Below, in pieces: positions 22,956 to 33,880 of a stretch of DNA of 64,000 bases. This stretch comes from Sisyra terminalis (Eukaryota; Arthropoda; Insecta; Neuroptera; Sisyridae). Both the position numbers and the translations under genes were made by a program. The notes beneath the pieces were generated by a model that searched no databases, was not told where the DNA came from, and saw nothing but the letters and a program-made list of their open reading frames with translations. The number at the start of each line of letters is the position of its first letter. The first letter of the stretch is position 1. The stretch lies in contig OY292276.1 of NCBI GenBank assembly GCA_958496175.1, forward strand, positions 57,549,080 to 57,613,079, in the 5' to 3' direction.

Positions 22956-23281
22956 AAGAAGACAATTCAGATTGTTTCAAATCGATTTTTTTATTTAATA
23001 TTTTTTAATATTCAAATTAGCTACGTTTCGTAACGTATCGTAACTTCATCAGGCTTCTTGATTCACAAAAATAAAATATTTTCAATGTAAATTAATAAAA
23101 AAATTATAATTGAAAATATAAAAAAAAAAAATATTTTTTTATTGAATTTAAATTGAAAATATTTTATTTTTGTGAATCAAGAAGCCTGATGAAGTTACGA
23201 TAAGTAACGAAACGTAGCTAATTGAATAATAAAAATATTACATAAAAAAAAACGTTCTTAAACAACCTGAATTTTCTTCTT
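22956..23281. repeat. Palindromic repeat A with hammerhead-like core on both arms
   Basis: Inverted arms of about 150 bases (AAGAAGACAATTCAG-TTGTTT outside, AGCTACGTTTCGTAAC inside) are centred near 23115. On the + strand 23186-23216 reads CTGATGA, one A, stem GTTAC/GTAAC with loop GATAA, then GAAAC and GTA. The left arm carries the same on the minus strand (23025-23052) with one mismatch in the stem. It is inserted in the left arm of the hairpin at 22893-24039. Confidence 0.75.
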
Positions 23282-23484
23282 ACTTAATAGGGTTGTTTGT
23301 GAATTTCTTTGCTCCCAGGGTCTCAAATGCTTCCAAATTGATAAAAAAAAATCCCTGAAAATTGGAGCTCTTAATATTAACTTTAAGATAGTCCACTTTC
23401 CAACTTAAGTTTCTTATGGAAATAACATGGAAAAAATTTAATTTGTTCTTTAAAATTCCATAACTCAGCGATAAATAAATTAGG

Positions 23485-23595
23485 AAATATGTTAGAGTTG
23501 GTTACATAGCTAATATTGAATCTGATGACAATGAACAAGTACAAAAAATGAAGGATGAACTTTTACAGCTACGTCGTGAAAAATCACAAGAATAA
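23485..23595 (+). pseudogene. Short coding tail in hairpin loop, origin unknown
   Basis: Thirty-six codons followed by TAA read VGYIANIESDDNEQ, then KMKDELLQLRREK, an acidic and then helical C-terminus with much lower AT bias in codon choice than the surroundings. It resembles the end of a transposase or a captured exon, but I cannot name the family. No start is present, and the frame is open only for this length. It may be the residue of the autonomous partner of the hairpin family. Confidence 0.35.
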
Positions 23596-24042
23596 TATTG
23601 TTTTAGCTTCTTTTCTATCATAAATACAAATTTTGCAGAAGAAATTTGATATATTTCGTAAAAATAAGTATTTACCTAATAATTATAGTTGATGATATTA
23701 ATAATTATATAATAATTAAACTTTGAGCTCCAATAACTTTTAAGCCAAAAGATTTAGCGAAAAATTATAAGAGTTCTGTTTTGTAGAGCGTAATATTTAC
23801 AATAATAATGACGCAGTTAGTTACTTTCGATTTATTTATCGCTGAGTTATGGAATTCTAAAGAACAAATTAAATTTTTCCCATGTTATTTCCATAAGAAA
23901 CTTTAGTTGGAAAGCGGACTATCTTAAAGTTTATATTAAGAGCTCAAATTTTTAGGAGATTTTTTTTTATCAATTTGGAAGCATTTGAGTCCCTGGGAGC
24001 AAAGAAATGCACAAACAACCCTATTAAGAACCACCCTAATGG

Positions 24043-24260
24043 ACATATATTTGAATTATTTCCACGTTGAAGTTGGGTGCTGGACTCTTATGAAGGACAA
24101 AAAAAGTGATCCTCTGAAGATCGAGACATCTTTGTAGACCAATTGGGAGTCCTCACTTAAATGGACCAACAATCTGGTAAAGGTGGCAGGTAGGAAATGG
24201 ATATAAACAATACAAAGCCAAAAAGAATGGAAAGAAATAGAAATAGCCTTTATCCATACG
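24043..24260 (+). pseudogene. LINE (RTE/BovB-like) ORF2 C-terminal fragment 2
   Basis: With frameshifts the + strand reads KWTNNLVKVAGRKWI and then IQSQKEWKEIEIAFIHT. This fits the R-W-x-D-D-L-x-x-V-A-G-x-x-W-x-x-x-A-Q-x-R-x-x-W-x-x-x-x-E-A-(Y/F) end of RTE-like LINE proteins. It overlaps fragment 1 in content rather than continuing it. Confidence 0.6.
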
Positions 24261-24889
24261 TAGAACTCAAAAGATCAAGAGAAGCAATGTTAGTTCATTT
24301 TATTCCAAAAAATAAATTTTGAAGTCAATTTTTTGGAAATTTTAACTATTATTGTATCCCTGCTGTTTTCCTAGAATATTTATCAAAGATTTAACTTTAT
24401 CAAATTCAAAATTTATTCGAATTTAAGTATACATGTTCATCATATAAAAAAAACAAGAGTTGATGAAAATGAGCATGAAAAGCGACGATAGTAGAACAGT
24501 GAAAAAGCTAAAATTATTGCTCGTTGTTTATTGAACTATAAAATTTTGTGTGACATAAAATGCCTCGTAGATTTGGCGCTAAATTGACTCAACGAATTTA
24601 ATTTATAAGATCTCCCGTCGTGGTTTCTCCATGCTTTCTATTCAATTTTCCAACGGAACTTTATTGTTTTTATTTTTCACTATCAATGAAAATATCAGTT
24701 AAACTATAAAAAATCAACCTAAATAACATTGTGTCTTACTACATTTGTCTAATTCAATGAATATCCTTAAAAATATGTTTATCTAAATGGTGGTTTTCTT
24801 TTTTTCGAAATTTTTTTGATGATTCAGAAAAAATATTTACTCAAAAAAATTAACATCCTTTAGTAACTATTCAGTCGTTGAAGCATATG
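24261..24889. other. No feature recognised
   Basis: AT-rich spacer; no open frame or repeat recognised. Confidence 0.5.
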
Positions 24890-26079
24890 CACTCACCAAA
24901 AAGAACGTAGAAGGCAATTTTTGGAGTTAATTGATAGATTAGGTCTCAAATATGATTTCCACCAAAAAATCCGTCGCCGGGAGGGACCTCCCTTCTAAAT
25001 TGACTTTTCCAAAGAAAAAAAATATATATATTTCTTTACTTTAGCTTTTGAGCCGTGCAAGGTACAAATAAAATAGTTACTACTAAAATTAAAGCTGAAT
25101 ATATTTCCTACAAAAAAGGTTCTTTTCCAATTTTCCTTAAATGCCAAAGTTTAGCTGGATATTGATTTCAAAAACGTTAATGATAGTTTAGATGAAATCG
25201 GATTTCTTGACAAATGTATAAGTTTTTGCTTAAAATCAAAATGGAACTTTAGGAGTGGTAACTTATGCTACAATTTCATCTATTTTATAACTCTTTATTA
25301 TTTTTGGAACTAAACAATAATTATAAATGCAATTTTTTGTTATTTTTTAATTTTTTAATATCATCAACCAACGTGAGAAATTCAGCTTTAGGTTTTGTAT
25401 TACAAAGTAATCTGTATAAAAAATAAAAAAAAAAATATGAAAATAAACAGAAATATCAGCATCGTGAAAAGCCTTGACTTTAACGTAATTTTATCTTTTG
25501 TGTAAAAAATGAAAAAACATTCCATGAGGACTTGAAATTTTTTGCAAATATGCTGAATATATTTCACTAAACTATCATTTTACAATATTCCATCATAACA
25601 CTAACGAAAACTTGTACTCGATGGAAACTTTCTAAGAAAATTTAAAAGACATTATAGTTTTGTATTTTTTTTAAAATTATTATTACTCTTCTTTGGTTTA
25701 AAATATTTCAATTTTACATAAACAGAAAAGAAGGTAACGCTCTGCATTACACTTTGCCGCTATTCATAAATCCAATAGATCATTTACATAGATAAAAAGA
25801 TTCGTCTTTAGAAGGTAAGGCATTTGCGAAGTTTTTTTTTTATGATTCCCAAGCGATGGGCGATAATTTGAAAGCAAGCTATAAACTGTACACGATATAC
25901 ATTTGGTGTTCACATTATTAAAACAAACAAAATCCCATTTTATAATGATTATATAATGTTTCATTATCGCCAGCAATATTTATATTAATCAGTAAAATAG
26001 GAAATTTATAAACACTTTATTATTGCACACATCATATCAAAATGTATGTATAATTATAAAATTATAAGAATAAATATTA

Positions 26080-27047
26080 GACTGGGCCAAAAAAATCGAC
26101 AATTTTTTTATTGAGAATTATATCGAAAATTTTGTTCAAGGTGACAAAAAAAAATATCGGGAAGGTTTGAGCTCTTAATACTAATATTGAAAGGTCTATC
26201 ATCTTCAATTTCGATTTTTTATTTGTGCTTTTATTTTTGCATCAATGCTGTCGAACTATCAAGATCAAAAAATTCATTTGCACATATATTTATAGAAAAT
26301 TAAATTTCCTACAAATAATGTTTTATTGAAAATTTTTGCCAGACACGCCGTTTTCGAATAATCAAACTTTAAATTTTGATATAATTTTTAGATTTATCTT
26401 TTTTATTTTGGAATTTTGTAACTAACGAACAAATAAATATATAGAATTGAACAATATAGATTCTTAAAGGAAATTTAATGTTATACAAAAAAGGTGTTTT
26501 AATGTTTTTATATAAAATCACTTTTTCAAAAGTTATTCACAATTAAAGTTGAAGGAAAAATTAAATTATTGTTTTTTTTTCGTTGTTGAACCAATTTTGT
26601 AAGAGTGATTTTATGTAAAAATATTAAGAAATCTTTTTTGTAGAGCATCATATTCCCTTCAAAAATCTATATTGTTCATTGATATATATTTGTTTGTTTG
26701 TTAGTTACAAAATTTCAAAATAAAGAAGATAAGTCTAAAAATTATATCAATGTTTAAAGTTTGGTTATTCGGAAACGGCGTGACTGGCAAAAATTTTCAA
26801 AGAAACATTTTTTGTAGGGAATTAAATTTTCTATAAATATATGTGCAGATGAATTTTTTTACTTTGATATTTTGACAGCATTGGCGCAAAAATGAAAGCA
26901 CAAATAAAAAATCGAAATTAAAGATGATAGACCTCTTAATATTAATATTAAGGGCTCAACCCTTCCTGATATTTTTTTTTTGTCATCTTGAACAATATTT
27001 TTGATATACTTTTCAAAAAACAAAAAGTTGATTTTTTCGGCCCAGTC
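26080..27047. mobile_element. Long-hairpin MITE (GACTGGGCC ends), TTA target duplication
   Basis: A 968-base inverted repeat with termini GACTGGGCC-AAAAAA and its complement, flanked by TTA at 26077-26079 and 27048-27050. Arms of over 400 bases contain GCATCAATGCTGTC / GACAGCATTGGCGC and CACGCCGTTTTCG / CGGAAACGGCGTG pairs. The TTA duplication fits PIF/Harbinger mobilisation. It lies inside the hAT element. Confidence 0.85.
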
Positions 27048-27299
27048 TTATAAATATATAATAGTTTGTAATTATAATGATATAAAGAATATAACGAGAA
27101 CATTAATACTTTCAATAAAAGTAATTAAGGATAATCAAATTATTGATATTTTAATTCGACTATTTTAATACTTTAAATTACATTATAAACTACTATATAA
27201 ACTTTAAAATAGGCGGTCCACTATTTTACAAAAATTAAACTCTTCTACATTTAAGGGATGAAAATTCATCTATTATATTTTTCATATTATTTTTTTCGC

Positions 27300-28052
27300 A
27301 AATATCACTCCCAATAGCTATTGCCAATCGTGCTTCTGCAAGATACTTAATCGGAGATAACTTTTGATCAATTTTAATCTAGAAAATGATCATTCACCAC
27401 TAGAAACGGAAACGGGAAGTGTCAACAAATTTTTAAAGAAGTTACTAAATTGGGAAAATACTTGTTAAATGGATCGTAACTATCCAGTCCTCCTACTGTA
27501 TTTTTAAATATCTTTATTTCCATAATCTTAATCCATTAGTATATTTATTTTCGTCGTTAGTGAATGTAATTTTTAAATAATTTCCGTATTTTTCTAAGTC
27601 ATTTTCTTGTAATTTACTTATATCGATTAAAAAATTAAACTAATGAACATGAGTAGTCAATAATTCAAATCTTTCCTGCAAAGAACTACTTGTCGTTTTT
27701 ATTATTGGTAAAAAAAATATATTTTAAATTTATCTTTTGGATTAATTGATACATCGTCATAACTTTCATATTTTTTTTAAATTAGCAATCAGTTAGTGCA
27801 AACTATGAGCTAATGTGAACTTTCATAATTGAACATGCGTTTTTTACATCTACGTGAAGAATTGTGCTTAAATTCAGCATTAATTTCTAATTCATCTGCT
27901 AGTTCTTCTGCTGGTTTTAAGATTTTGATTACTACATGAACGAGATTTAAAATATCAACCATATTATGTTCATCCTCAGCTTTTATTTTGATAGAAACTA
28001 TTTTATTTGTATGTAGTAGGGTTAAAAATAATGAGAAAATATTTTTTCGCAA
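27300..28052 (-). pseudogene. hAT transposase relic (ZMYM1-like)
   Basis: The 80-codon stretch at 27810-28052 contains VIKILKPAEELADELEINAE followed by a basic run and RMFNYESSH. This matches the linker before the C-terminal dimerisation domain in ZMYM1-like hAT proteins (A-x-E-L-x-(I/V)-x-x-x-F, K-R-M-F-(D/N)-Y-E). About 500 bases downstream, through stops, the strand reads LPVSVSSGE, SFSRLKLIKSYLR and later LAIAI. These correspond to the hAT dimerisation signature (L-P-V-S-S-A-S-x-E-R-S-F-S-x-L-K-L-I-K-x-x-L-R). The N-terminal BED/TTF part and the catalytic core are not recognisable. Stops and frameshifts exclude function. Confidence 0.75.
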
Positions 28053-28169
28053 AAGTCCTTTTTTGTAAGGGGGGAAATCCCCCGGTAATGGATTTTTTGG
28101 TTGAAATCATGTTTGGGACATAATCTATCATTTCTTAAAAAAATGGCTTTACGTACTATTTGGAGAGTT

Positions 28170-29129
28170 CCCTTATAAAGTTTTCTTCCACGATTGTACT
28201 ATAAGCAAAACACAGAATTGTTCAAATACGATTTTCCTGATGTTGCAGATAAAATTTACGCGGTTTTTCTTCGACCACCTGTTATTCTACCCGTTTTATT
28301 ATGCAACAGAAACCACAGAAAATATTAAGTACGGTTATTAACTGAATTGATCAATTATTTAATGTAAAATATATTCATTGTTCTTCAATATATATATTCT
28401 ATGAAATTTCTCGAGGAAAATGACTTTGGAAAAATAAATACTTAAAGAAAATTGAAACAAAACTTTAATGATATTTTATATGAAACAACATCGTTTAATG
28501 TTGATTTTAAACCATTCAATTAGTTGTTTCTATTCACCAGATGTTGATTAAATGCAAATACAAAAGAAATATTAGCCATCAACTCGAGGACTTCTCAAGG
28601 AAAATGATTCTTTTTATATCATCAAATAATATAAAAGAGTACCGGAATGATTAAGCTTTCGACAACAAATCATCCACCATTGTCTTGCAGTTGACAAAAC
28701 CAGGGTCAGTCGGTAAAGAGAGCCATTTACGAGAACAAAACACGAGCAGAAACAAATGACAATTTGTTTGAAGTCCTCGGTGACCAATCATTCGGCTAGA
28801 AGTAAAAGCTCGTGTTACATAATTAAGAGGTTGGAAGCTTTTTGAGTGGGAGAAATTAGTACAGGTTTTTTAAGATGTTTTAATTTTTGATGACATTTCA
28901 AGCTCATTGAGCTTTATCTTGATTTTATTAATATGAATACGGCTTTTATTTTGCGTTGAATACTTTTCTTAGAATGAAAATTTTATTTTATCACTTTCTT
29001 AAATCGGTCCACGAAATCTGATAATATAATGTTTTCTTTTGAAATATTTTTTATAAATTAAAATTAATTTTTAAAGGATTTAAAACTTTCTGTATTTTCC
29101 AAGAAATTAAATTTAAATATGTGCTTTTA
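28170..29129. other. Gene-free stretch, less AT-rich patch at 28640-28830
   Basis: Bases 28640-28830 have more balanced composition (TTGCAGTTGACAAAACCAGG, AGTAAAAGCTCGTGTTACAT) and no repeat match in this window. They may be host unique sequence. No open frame recognised. Confidence 0.4.
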
Positions 29130-30073
29130 GACTGATTCAAAAATAATGATGATTTTTTTTTCTTAATTATATCGAAAATATTGTTGGAAATGACAAAAAA
29201 AAATCCTGTGAAAGTTTAAGCTCTTAATATTAATTTTAAGAGGTGCCGCATCGCAAATTTCGATTTTCCATTTAAATAATATAGGAACAATTCTTTTGCA
29301 CTGTAGAATTTTATAGCTCACGTTGGTGACAATATTTCGGAATGACCAAGATATATTCTTGTAGAAAATTGAATGATCTACAAAAAAAGTCTCTTACAAG
29401 TTATTTATTCTTTCAAAAGTTATTCGAGGTCAAAGTTGAACTAAAGAGAAATTTAATATTTTTTTCTTTTTTTTGACGCAACCATCAATTTTATGAGAAA
29501 ACTTTATAGGAAATTTTTTGTAGAGTCCTTTTTTTCCTTTAAGTTATCTTTATAAAAGTTTTTGATATTTTTTACAGGTCCTAAGTTATTTGCTTAAAAC
29601 TGAAAATTCCCTGAATTATTATATTTTAACATAAAAAATATTTTTTTTATTTTAACTAAATAACTTTGGACCAGTGGAAAATATAAAAGCTTTTATGGAG
29701 AAAAGTTATTAAAACAAAGTGCTCTACAAAAAATATCTTATAAAATTTTCTCATAAAATTGATGGTTGCGTCAAAAAATTGAAAAAATATTAAAATTTCT
29801 CTTTAGTTCAACTTTGACCTCAATAACTTTTGAAGGAATAAATATATCAAAAACTTGTACAAAAACCTTTTTTGTAGATCGTTCAATTTTCTACAAGAAT
29901 ATACCTTGGTCATTCCGAAATAATATCACCAACGTGAGCTATAAAATTCCAAAGTGAACGAGAATATTGTTCCCATGTTATTTAAATGGAAAATCGAAAT
30001 TTGCGATGCGGCACCTCTTAATATTAATATTAAGAGCTTAAACTTTTACAGGATTTTTTTTTTTGAATCAGTC
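29130..30073. mobile_element. Long-hairpin MITE (GACTGATTC ends)
   Basis: A 944-base inverted repeat with arms of about 470 bases. Ends are GACTGATTCAAAAA and complement, flanked by TTA (29127-29129) and TAA (30074-30076). The arms pair almost throughout (TCACGTTGGTGACAATATTT, GGTGCCGCATCGCAAATTTC). The terminus and subterminal layout (GACTG, T-run, TGACA-run, GCTCTTAATATTAA) are the same as in 26080-27047, so the two are related families. Confidence 0.85.
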
Positions 30074-31435
30074 TAATGTGCTTGATAAAGAGTGGTTCTT
30101 TATATAATTTTATATCTATTTTCCAAAGCGATTTCCTAATACTTTAAGTCCTCAAATTTAATGCAAAAAATTATCTAAGCTCTACCCAATTATTTTTATA
30201 GAAGTCATAATTCATTACCTTGTTATATTCCTCGAATTTTTTTCATCAAATTTTTCTTAAAGCTGGACAAAATTCACATCAACGGAAAAAAATAAATAAT
30301 TTAGCAATTCAAAATTAATTTCGTCAATTTAATAACTTCCCATAACGTCCATTACACTTAACTATCGGTGGAAAGAAAAAACGTTTTTTTTCTTCCTTAA
30401 TTTTATTTTAATATAATTTCCTCCAGCATTGTCATTTTCTAGTAAATTTTCAAAATAATCATTTTCCTCATAAGTTTCGCGTTTTAACGAGATATTTAAC
30501 CTAATTATCCTCAACTAGCACGTACATAAGCGTCCAAAGCATTATCGAAAATGACGACGACTGTAATTATTTTGACAATATGAACGATAACGTTGATAGA
30601 GATAATGACGATAATTTAACGATATCATATTATCGTATGAAATTATTGAAATAATGAAAACTAAAAGCAGTTTTTTTTTGTAGATTTTTTCCTCGTTTTT
30701 CCAGGTTATTCAAGTGTGTGGTAAAAATGTAGGCCGTTTGGTTTTTCGTTTGAAAAACATTCTTTTGAAGATTTCCCTTTTCGGTATTGTGTGAAAGTAA
30801 GCTTGCAATAAATGGAAATCGCTTCGCTGAAGAAATCTCAGCGTGAAATGGAAAAGCACTTAGTTGATTAAAGGCGTTTTAGAAGTATAATTTGAACGTC
30901 AATGATGCGGTTATTGTCGATAAAACAATGTGGAAGTCGAGAAACGAAAAAAAAAGGAAAACATAATTTACAAACGGGGGATAATTCGGTGCAACGACGA
31001 CGTTGTGACATAAAATATGATTTAAGAGATGCGGAAGAAATTTGAAACCTTGGAACTAGTTGGAAATTCTTTTTATCTATCGTTAAGTTTATGAAGGAAA
31101 TTTGTGAATGTTGTAGTCAAGATGACAGAATTTTAAAATTTTTAACGATAAATGCCGAGGGGATGACTGAAGGAATGAAATTTAGGGCGATATATGAACA
31201 TGAGTGTTTTGAGCTTTTGTGATTGGAGAGCTTTATGTGGGGCAAATAAATATTGTGATATTGTTGTCGGGTGGTAAATGCATAAGGTGGATGGCTTGAA
31301 GGATGACACCGGAAATTCAGTCGAGAATGAATCTGGAATTTTAAGTCTTCTTATTCAACCGAACAAAATTTTACCCTTTACATTCCAGCGTTAACATTAA
31401 AATTTTCTTTCACAAAATTCTTTTACTTAAACTTT
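30074..31435. other. Gene-free stretch with unique, less AT-rich DNA at 30520-31330
   Basis: The 30520-31330 part has runs such as AAATGACGACGACTG, GATAACGTTGATAGAGATAA and TCAGCGTGAAATGG, no repeat match in this window and no significant frame. It is possibly host intronic or regulatory DNA. The remainder is AT-rich. Confidence 0.4.
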
Positions 31436-33189
31436 TAGCTCCAATACTTCATCGTTTAACCAAAATCCATAAAATAAATATGCCAATCTGACCGGTAGTG
31501 GATTACAAACTCCTGGATATTGGTAAATATCCAATATATTAGTTCAAAATATTAGCCAAAATATTAGTTCAAACCATCAAATCAGGCATCATAATGAAAA
31601 AAAAAAAATATTTGAAAATTCTAATGAATTTATGAATACTACTAAATGCCTAAAACTACCACAGAACTTCAAAATGGGATCACTTGATATTGTCAACTTA
31701 AACACAAATTTCCCTGTTGAAGAAACAATCGAAATTGGGGAATATAATCTAATGACATCAAAAATGTAATATTATATAGTAATTAACGACATAATTACCT
31801 TGTTAACCACTATCTAACAACAAAACTATTTCGCTTTCAATAACAAATTTTATCACAAAAAGAAAGTCTTGGTCATGGGTTCCCTTTCATCAGGACTACT
31901 AGCCAACATTTACATGAATCACTTTGAAAATAAATATATTATGAACAATACCTACAAAAATAAAATAATATATTAGGGAAGATATGTAGACAAAACATTT
32001 ATATTATTTAATGGAAATACCCGACAGATTGACAATATGGTATCCTATCTGAACAAAATTAATCAGAAAATAAAATTCACATCAGAACACGAACTAAACG
32101 GATCAATTATGTTTTTAGACACAACAATCACCAGTGGAAATGGAAAGATATCATACAATATATAAAGAACACCAACAACAATGATTACAACCATCCATAA
32201 AACATCATTTTACCAAAGAAACCAAAAAATGGCAGCTAACAACAGTCTAGTGTACAAAGCGATTAAGTTTCCTCTTAGCACCAAAGTTCGGGAAGAAGAA
32301 ATTAAAATAATTAAACATATAGCCACTATTAACGGATACAATAACTCAATTATAGGCAAAATAATATCGAAATTTACTGAAAACCCCATTCATCCAACTC
32401 CACCAAAAGAAAACAAAAAATATATAATCAAACTTCAATAATATAATAAGTTTTACAATCGCCAACTTCCTAAAGAAAAATAACTTCAATATCCCTTTTT
32501 CAACCAACAACAATATGATCAAAATTCTTAAGCCATTGTAGAACAAACAAATTACAAAGAAAAACAAAACCGGAATATATAAAATTAAATGTGGTTCTAT
32601 ATTAAAAAATTATACATTGGCCAAACTGGTAGATCATTTGAAACAAGATATAAGGAACATACACCAAAGAATCATGTCATTGGTTAAAATCTACAAAGTT
32701 TTAGTAACATATTCACTGATTGGTCGAATTAAAGATTGAGTTTTGTACGGTGTGTTATGATTGGCCCATGCATCCTGCGCCATTCAAACATCTACAGTGC
32801 CTTGATTTGTACAAAGTAGACTTAGTATTTCTCGTTTAAAGTGACTTTTGAATACAGAACATTTGGAACGATATTTCTTTCGATTTATAATTCATATATC
32901 CCAAAGAAAATGAATGTTATTTAAATAATTTTTCTATATAATTTTTTATTATAATTCGGAATGAAGATTTTTCAATTTAAGATTTACTTTTGAGGATGAA
33001 GATCGTTGATTTTGTAAGGGTTATTTTTCTTCGTACAATTAAGACCTTCGGTCTTAATAAAGCTCCGTAAGCTGAGAACCATAAAATTTTTTTTCTTATC
33101 ATATTTTGGCAACTTATTTTTTTAATCTAATTTTGATCATGATTGCGATCAACGTTCATGTCTTATTGTTTTTAAAGCGAATTTTTGAC

Positions 33190-33390
33190 TTACGATTTTA
33201 AGTCTTCGAATGAAATTCAATAACTCTTTTTTGCTGTTCGCATTTATGATTGTATCGTCTACGAATCGAAAGAAGAAAAATCGCTTTCCACCAATTTTAA
33301 TTCCACTATTTTATACTTCTAAAATTAGTTCCAGTATAATTTCCCTACAACAACTTTAAATTTTAGAAAACACCTATATAACGAAAATCA
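33190..33390 (-). pseudogene. Antisense LINE reverse-transcriptase fragment inside PLE copy 3
   Basis: The minus strand reads ILELILEV, then GIKIGGKRFFFFRFVDDTII and NANSKKELLNFI. FVDD lies at 33254-33265 with both catalytic aspartates. This is the clearest of the three homologous fragments (see 4680-4870 and 18235-18405). RTE/CR1-like affinity is inferred from the spacing between the G-I-x-I-x-G-K-x-L-S-x-L-R-F segment and D-D. Confidence 0.65.
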
Positions 33391-33575
33391 TCAATGCTTC
33401 AATTTCGAAATAAATTTTAAGCCACTACATATTTGCAAGAAAGGATCTCATATGAACACTCTAGAAGAATATGAAATATACAAAGACCACAAAGTAGATC
33501 CAAATAACATCCTTAACAACAAATTATATAAAACAAACATTTTATATGAAATTTGTTTACACCTGACAAAATAAT

Positions 33576-33620
33576 CATTACCTGATGATAACAGTCAAAA
33601 ACTGTTGAAACGTGTCGTAA
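33576..33620 (+). ncRNA. Hammerhead-ribozyme-like fold in PLE copy 3
   Basis: In order: ATTAC (33576-33580, stem I 5' strand), CTGATGA (33581-33587), one extra T, AACAGT (33589-33594), loop CAAAA, ACTGTT (33600-33605, perfect stem II), GAAAC (33606-33610), a GT loop, GTC (33613-33615, canonical cleavage triplet, closing a two-pair stem III), GTAAT (33616-33620, perfect stem I 3' strand). The layout is that of an open-stem-I (type I) hammerhead with a minimal stem III, as reported for Penelope-like elements. The extra T between CTGATGA and stem II departs from the consensus. The same bases also read as peptide (LPDDNSQKLLKRVVIKKK), so coding constraint is an alternative. The equivalent positions in copies 1 (5030-5075) and 2 (18600-18650) are degraded. 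Confidence 0.55.
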
Positions 33621-33880
33621 TAAAGAAGAAATTGAGTCATAGTTCATTTATTCAATAGTTCATTCATTAAAGTTCAAAGAAATTTACTTTGAAAAAATGA
33701 TACATAACATTTCATTTAAAGTACTTCCTTCCATCAGGCACTACTTTTCCTCATTTTCTGGTCGCATTCATATCGGAAGAACTATAAATTTTTCGCGATT
33801 ATCCTCAAAATCACTCAATTTTTCATTTTTCATATGTCGCAATACACTATGCTCAGATATTTCATATAAGTAATTTCGAC

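Larger units (their letters stand above)
22893..24039. mobile_element. Long-hairpin element with nested smaller hairpin
   Basis: The left end AATAGGGTAGTCCTTAATAG and the right end (complement of ATTAGGGTGGTTCTTAATAG) are inverted. Arms carry matching blocks: TTCTTTGCTCCCAGGG, TCAAATGCTTCCAAATTGAT, AATTCCATAACTCAGCGATA. The left arm is interrupted at 22914-23281 by a different palindrome. The loop holds a short coding tail (23485-23595). The right arm is longer than the left, so part of the left arm has been lost or replaced. A half copy is at 2700-3052. Confidence 0.8.
24890..28169 (-). mobile_element. hAT-type DNA transposon with long terminal inverted repeats
   Basis: The left end CACTCACCAAAAAGAACGTA and about 170 bases inward (TTGATAGATTAGGTCTCAAA, then ATTGACTTTTCC) pair with the right end at about 28050-28169 (inverse of CTCCAAATAGTACGTAAAGC, TGATAGATTATGTCCCAAAC). 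The same ends bound a second element at 54288-56386. Near the right end the minus strand encodes relics of a ZMYM1-like hAT transposase (27300-28052). A different hairpin element is nested at 26080-27047. An 8-base target duplication expected for hAT is not visible, so exact boundaries are uncertain. Confidence 0.7.
31436..33880 (+). mobile_element. Penelope-like element, copy 3 (decayed, carries the best hammerhead-like fold)
   Basis: The + strand reads PKIHKINM-like and PVVDYK, then ASLDIVNL-like (here GSLDIVNLNTN), SSGLLANIYMNHFE, GRYVDKTFILFNG (second catalytic Asp changed to Lys), and FLDTTIT. A clean stretch follows at 32181-32441 (SLVYKAIKFPLSTKVREEEI), then GIYKIKCGS and YIGQTGRSFETRYKEHTPK (32572-32690) with the shared frameshift. 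Downstream are the antisense LINE fragment (33190-33390), the MNTLEEYEIYKDHK frame (33452 onward) and a hammerhead-like fold (33576-33620). The last 200 bases match the end of copy 2. Confidence 0.85.
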
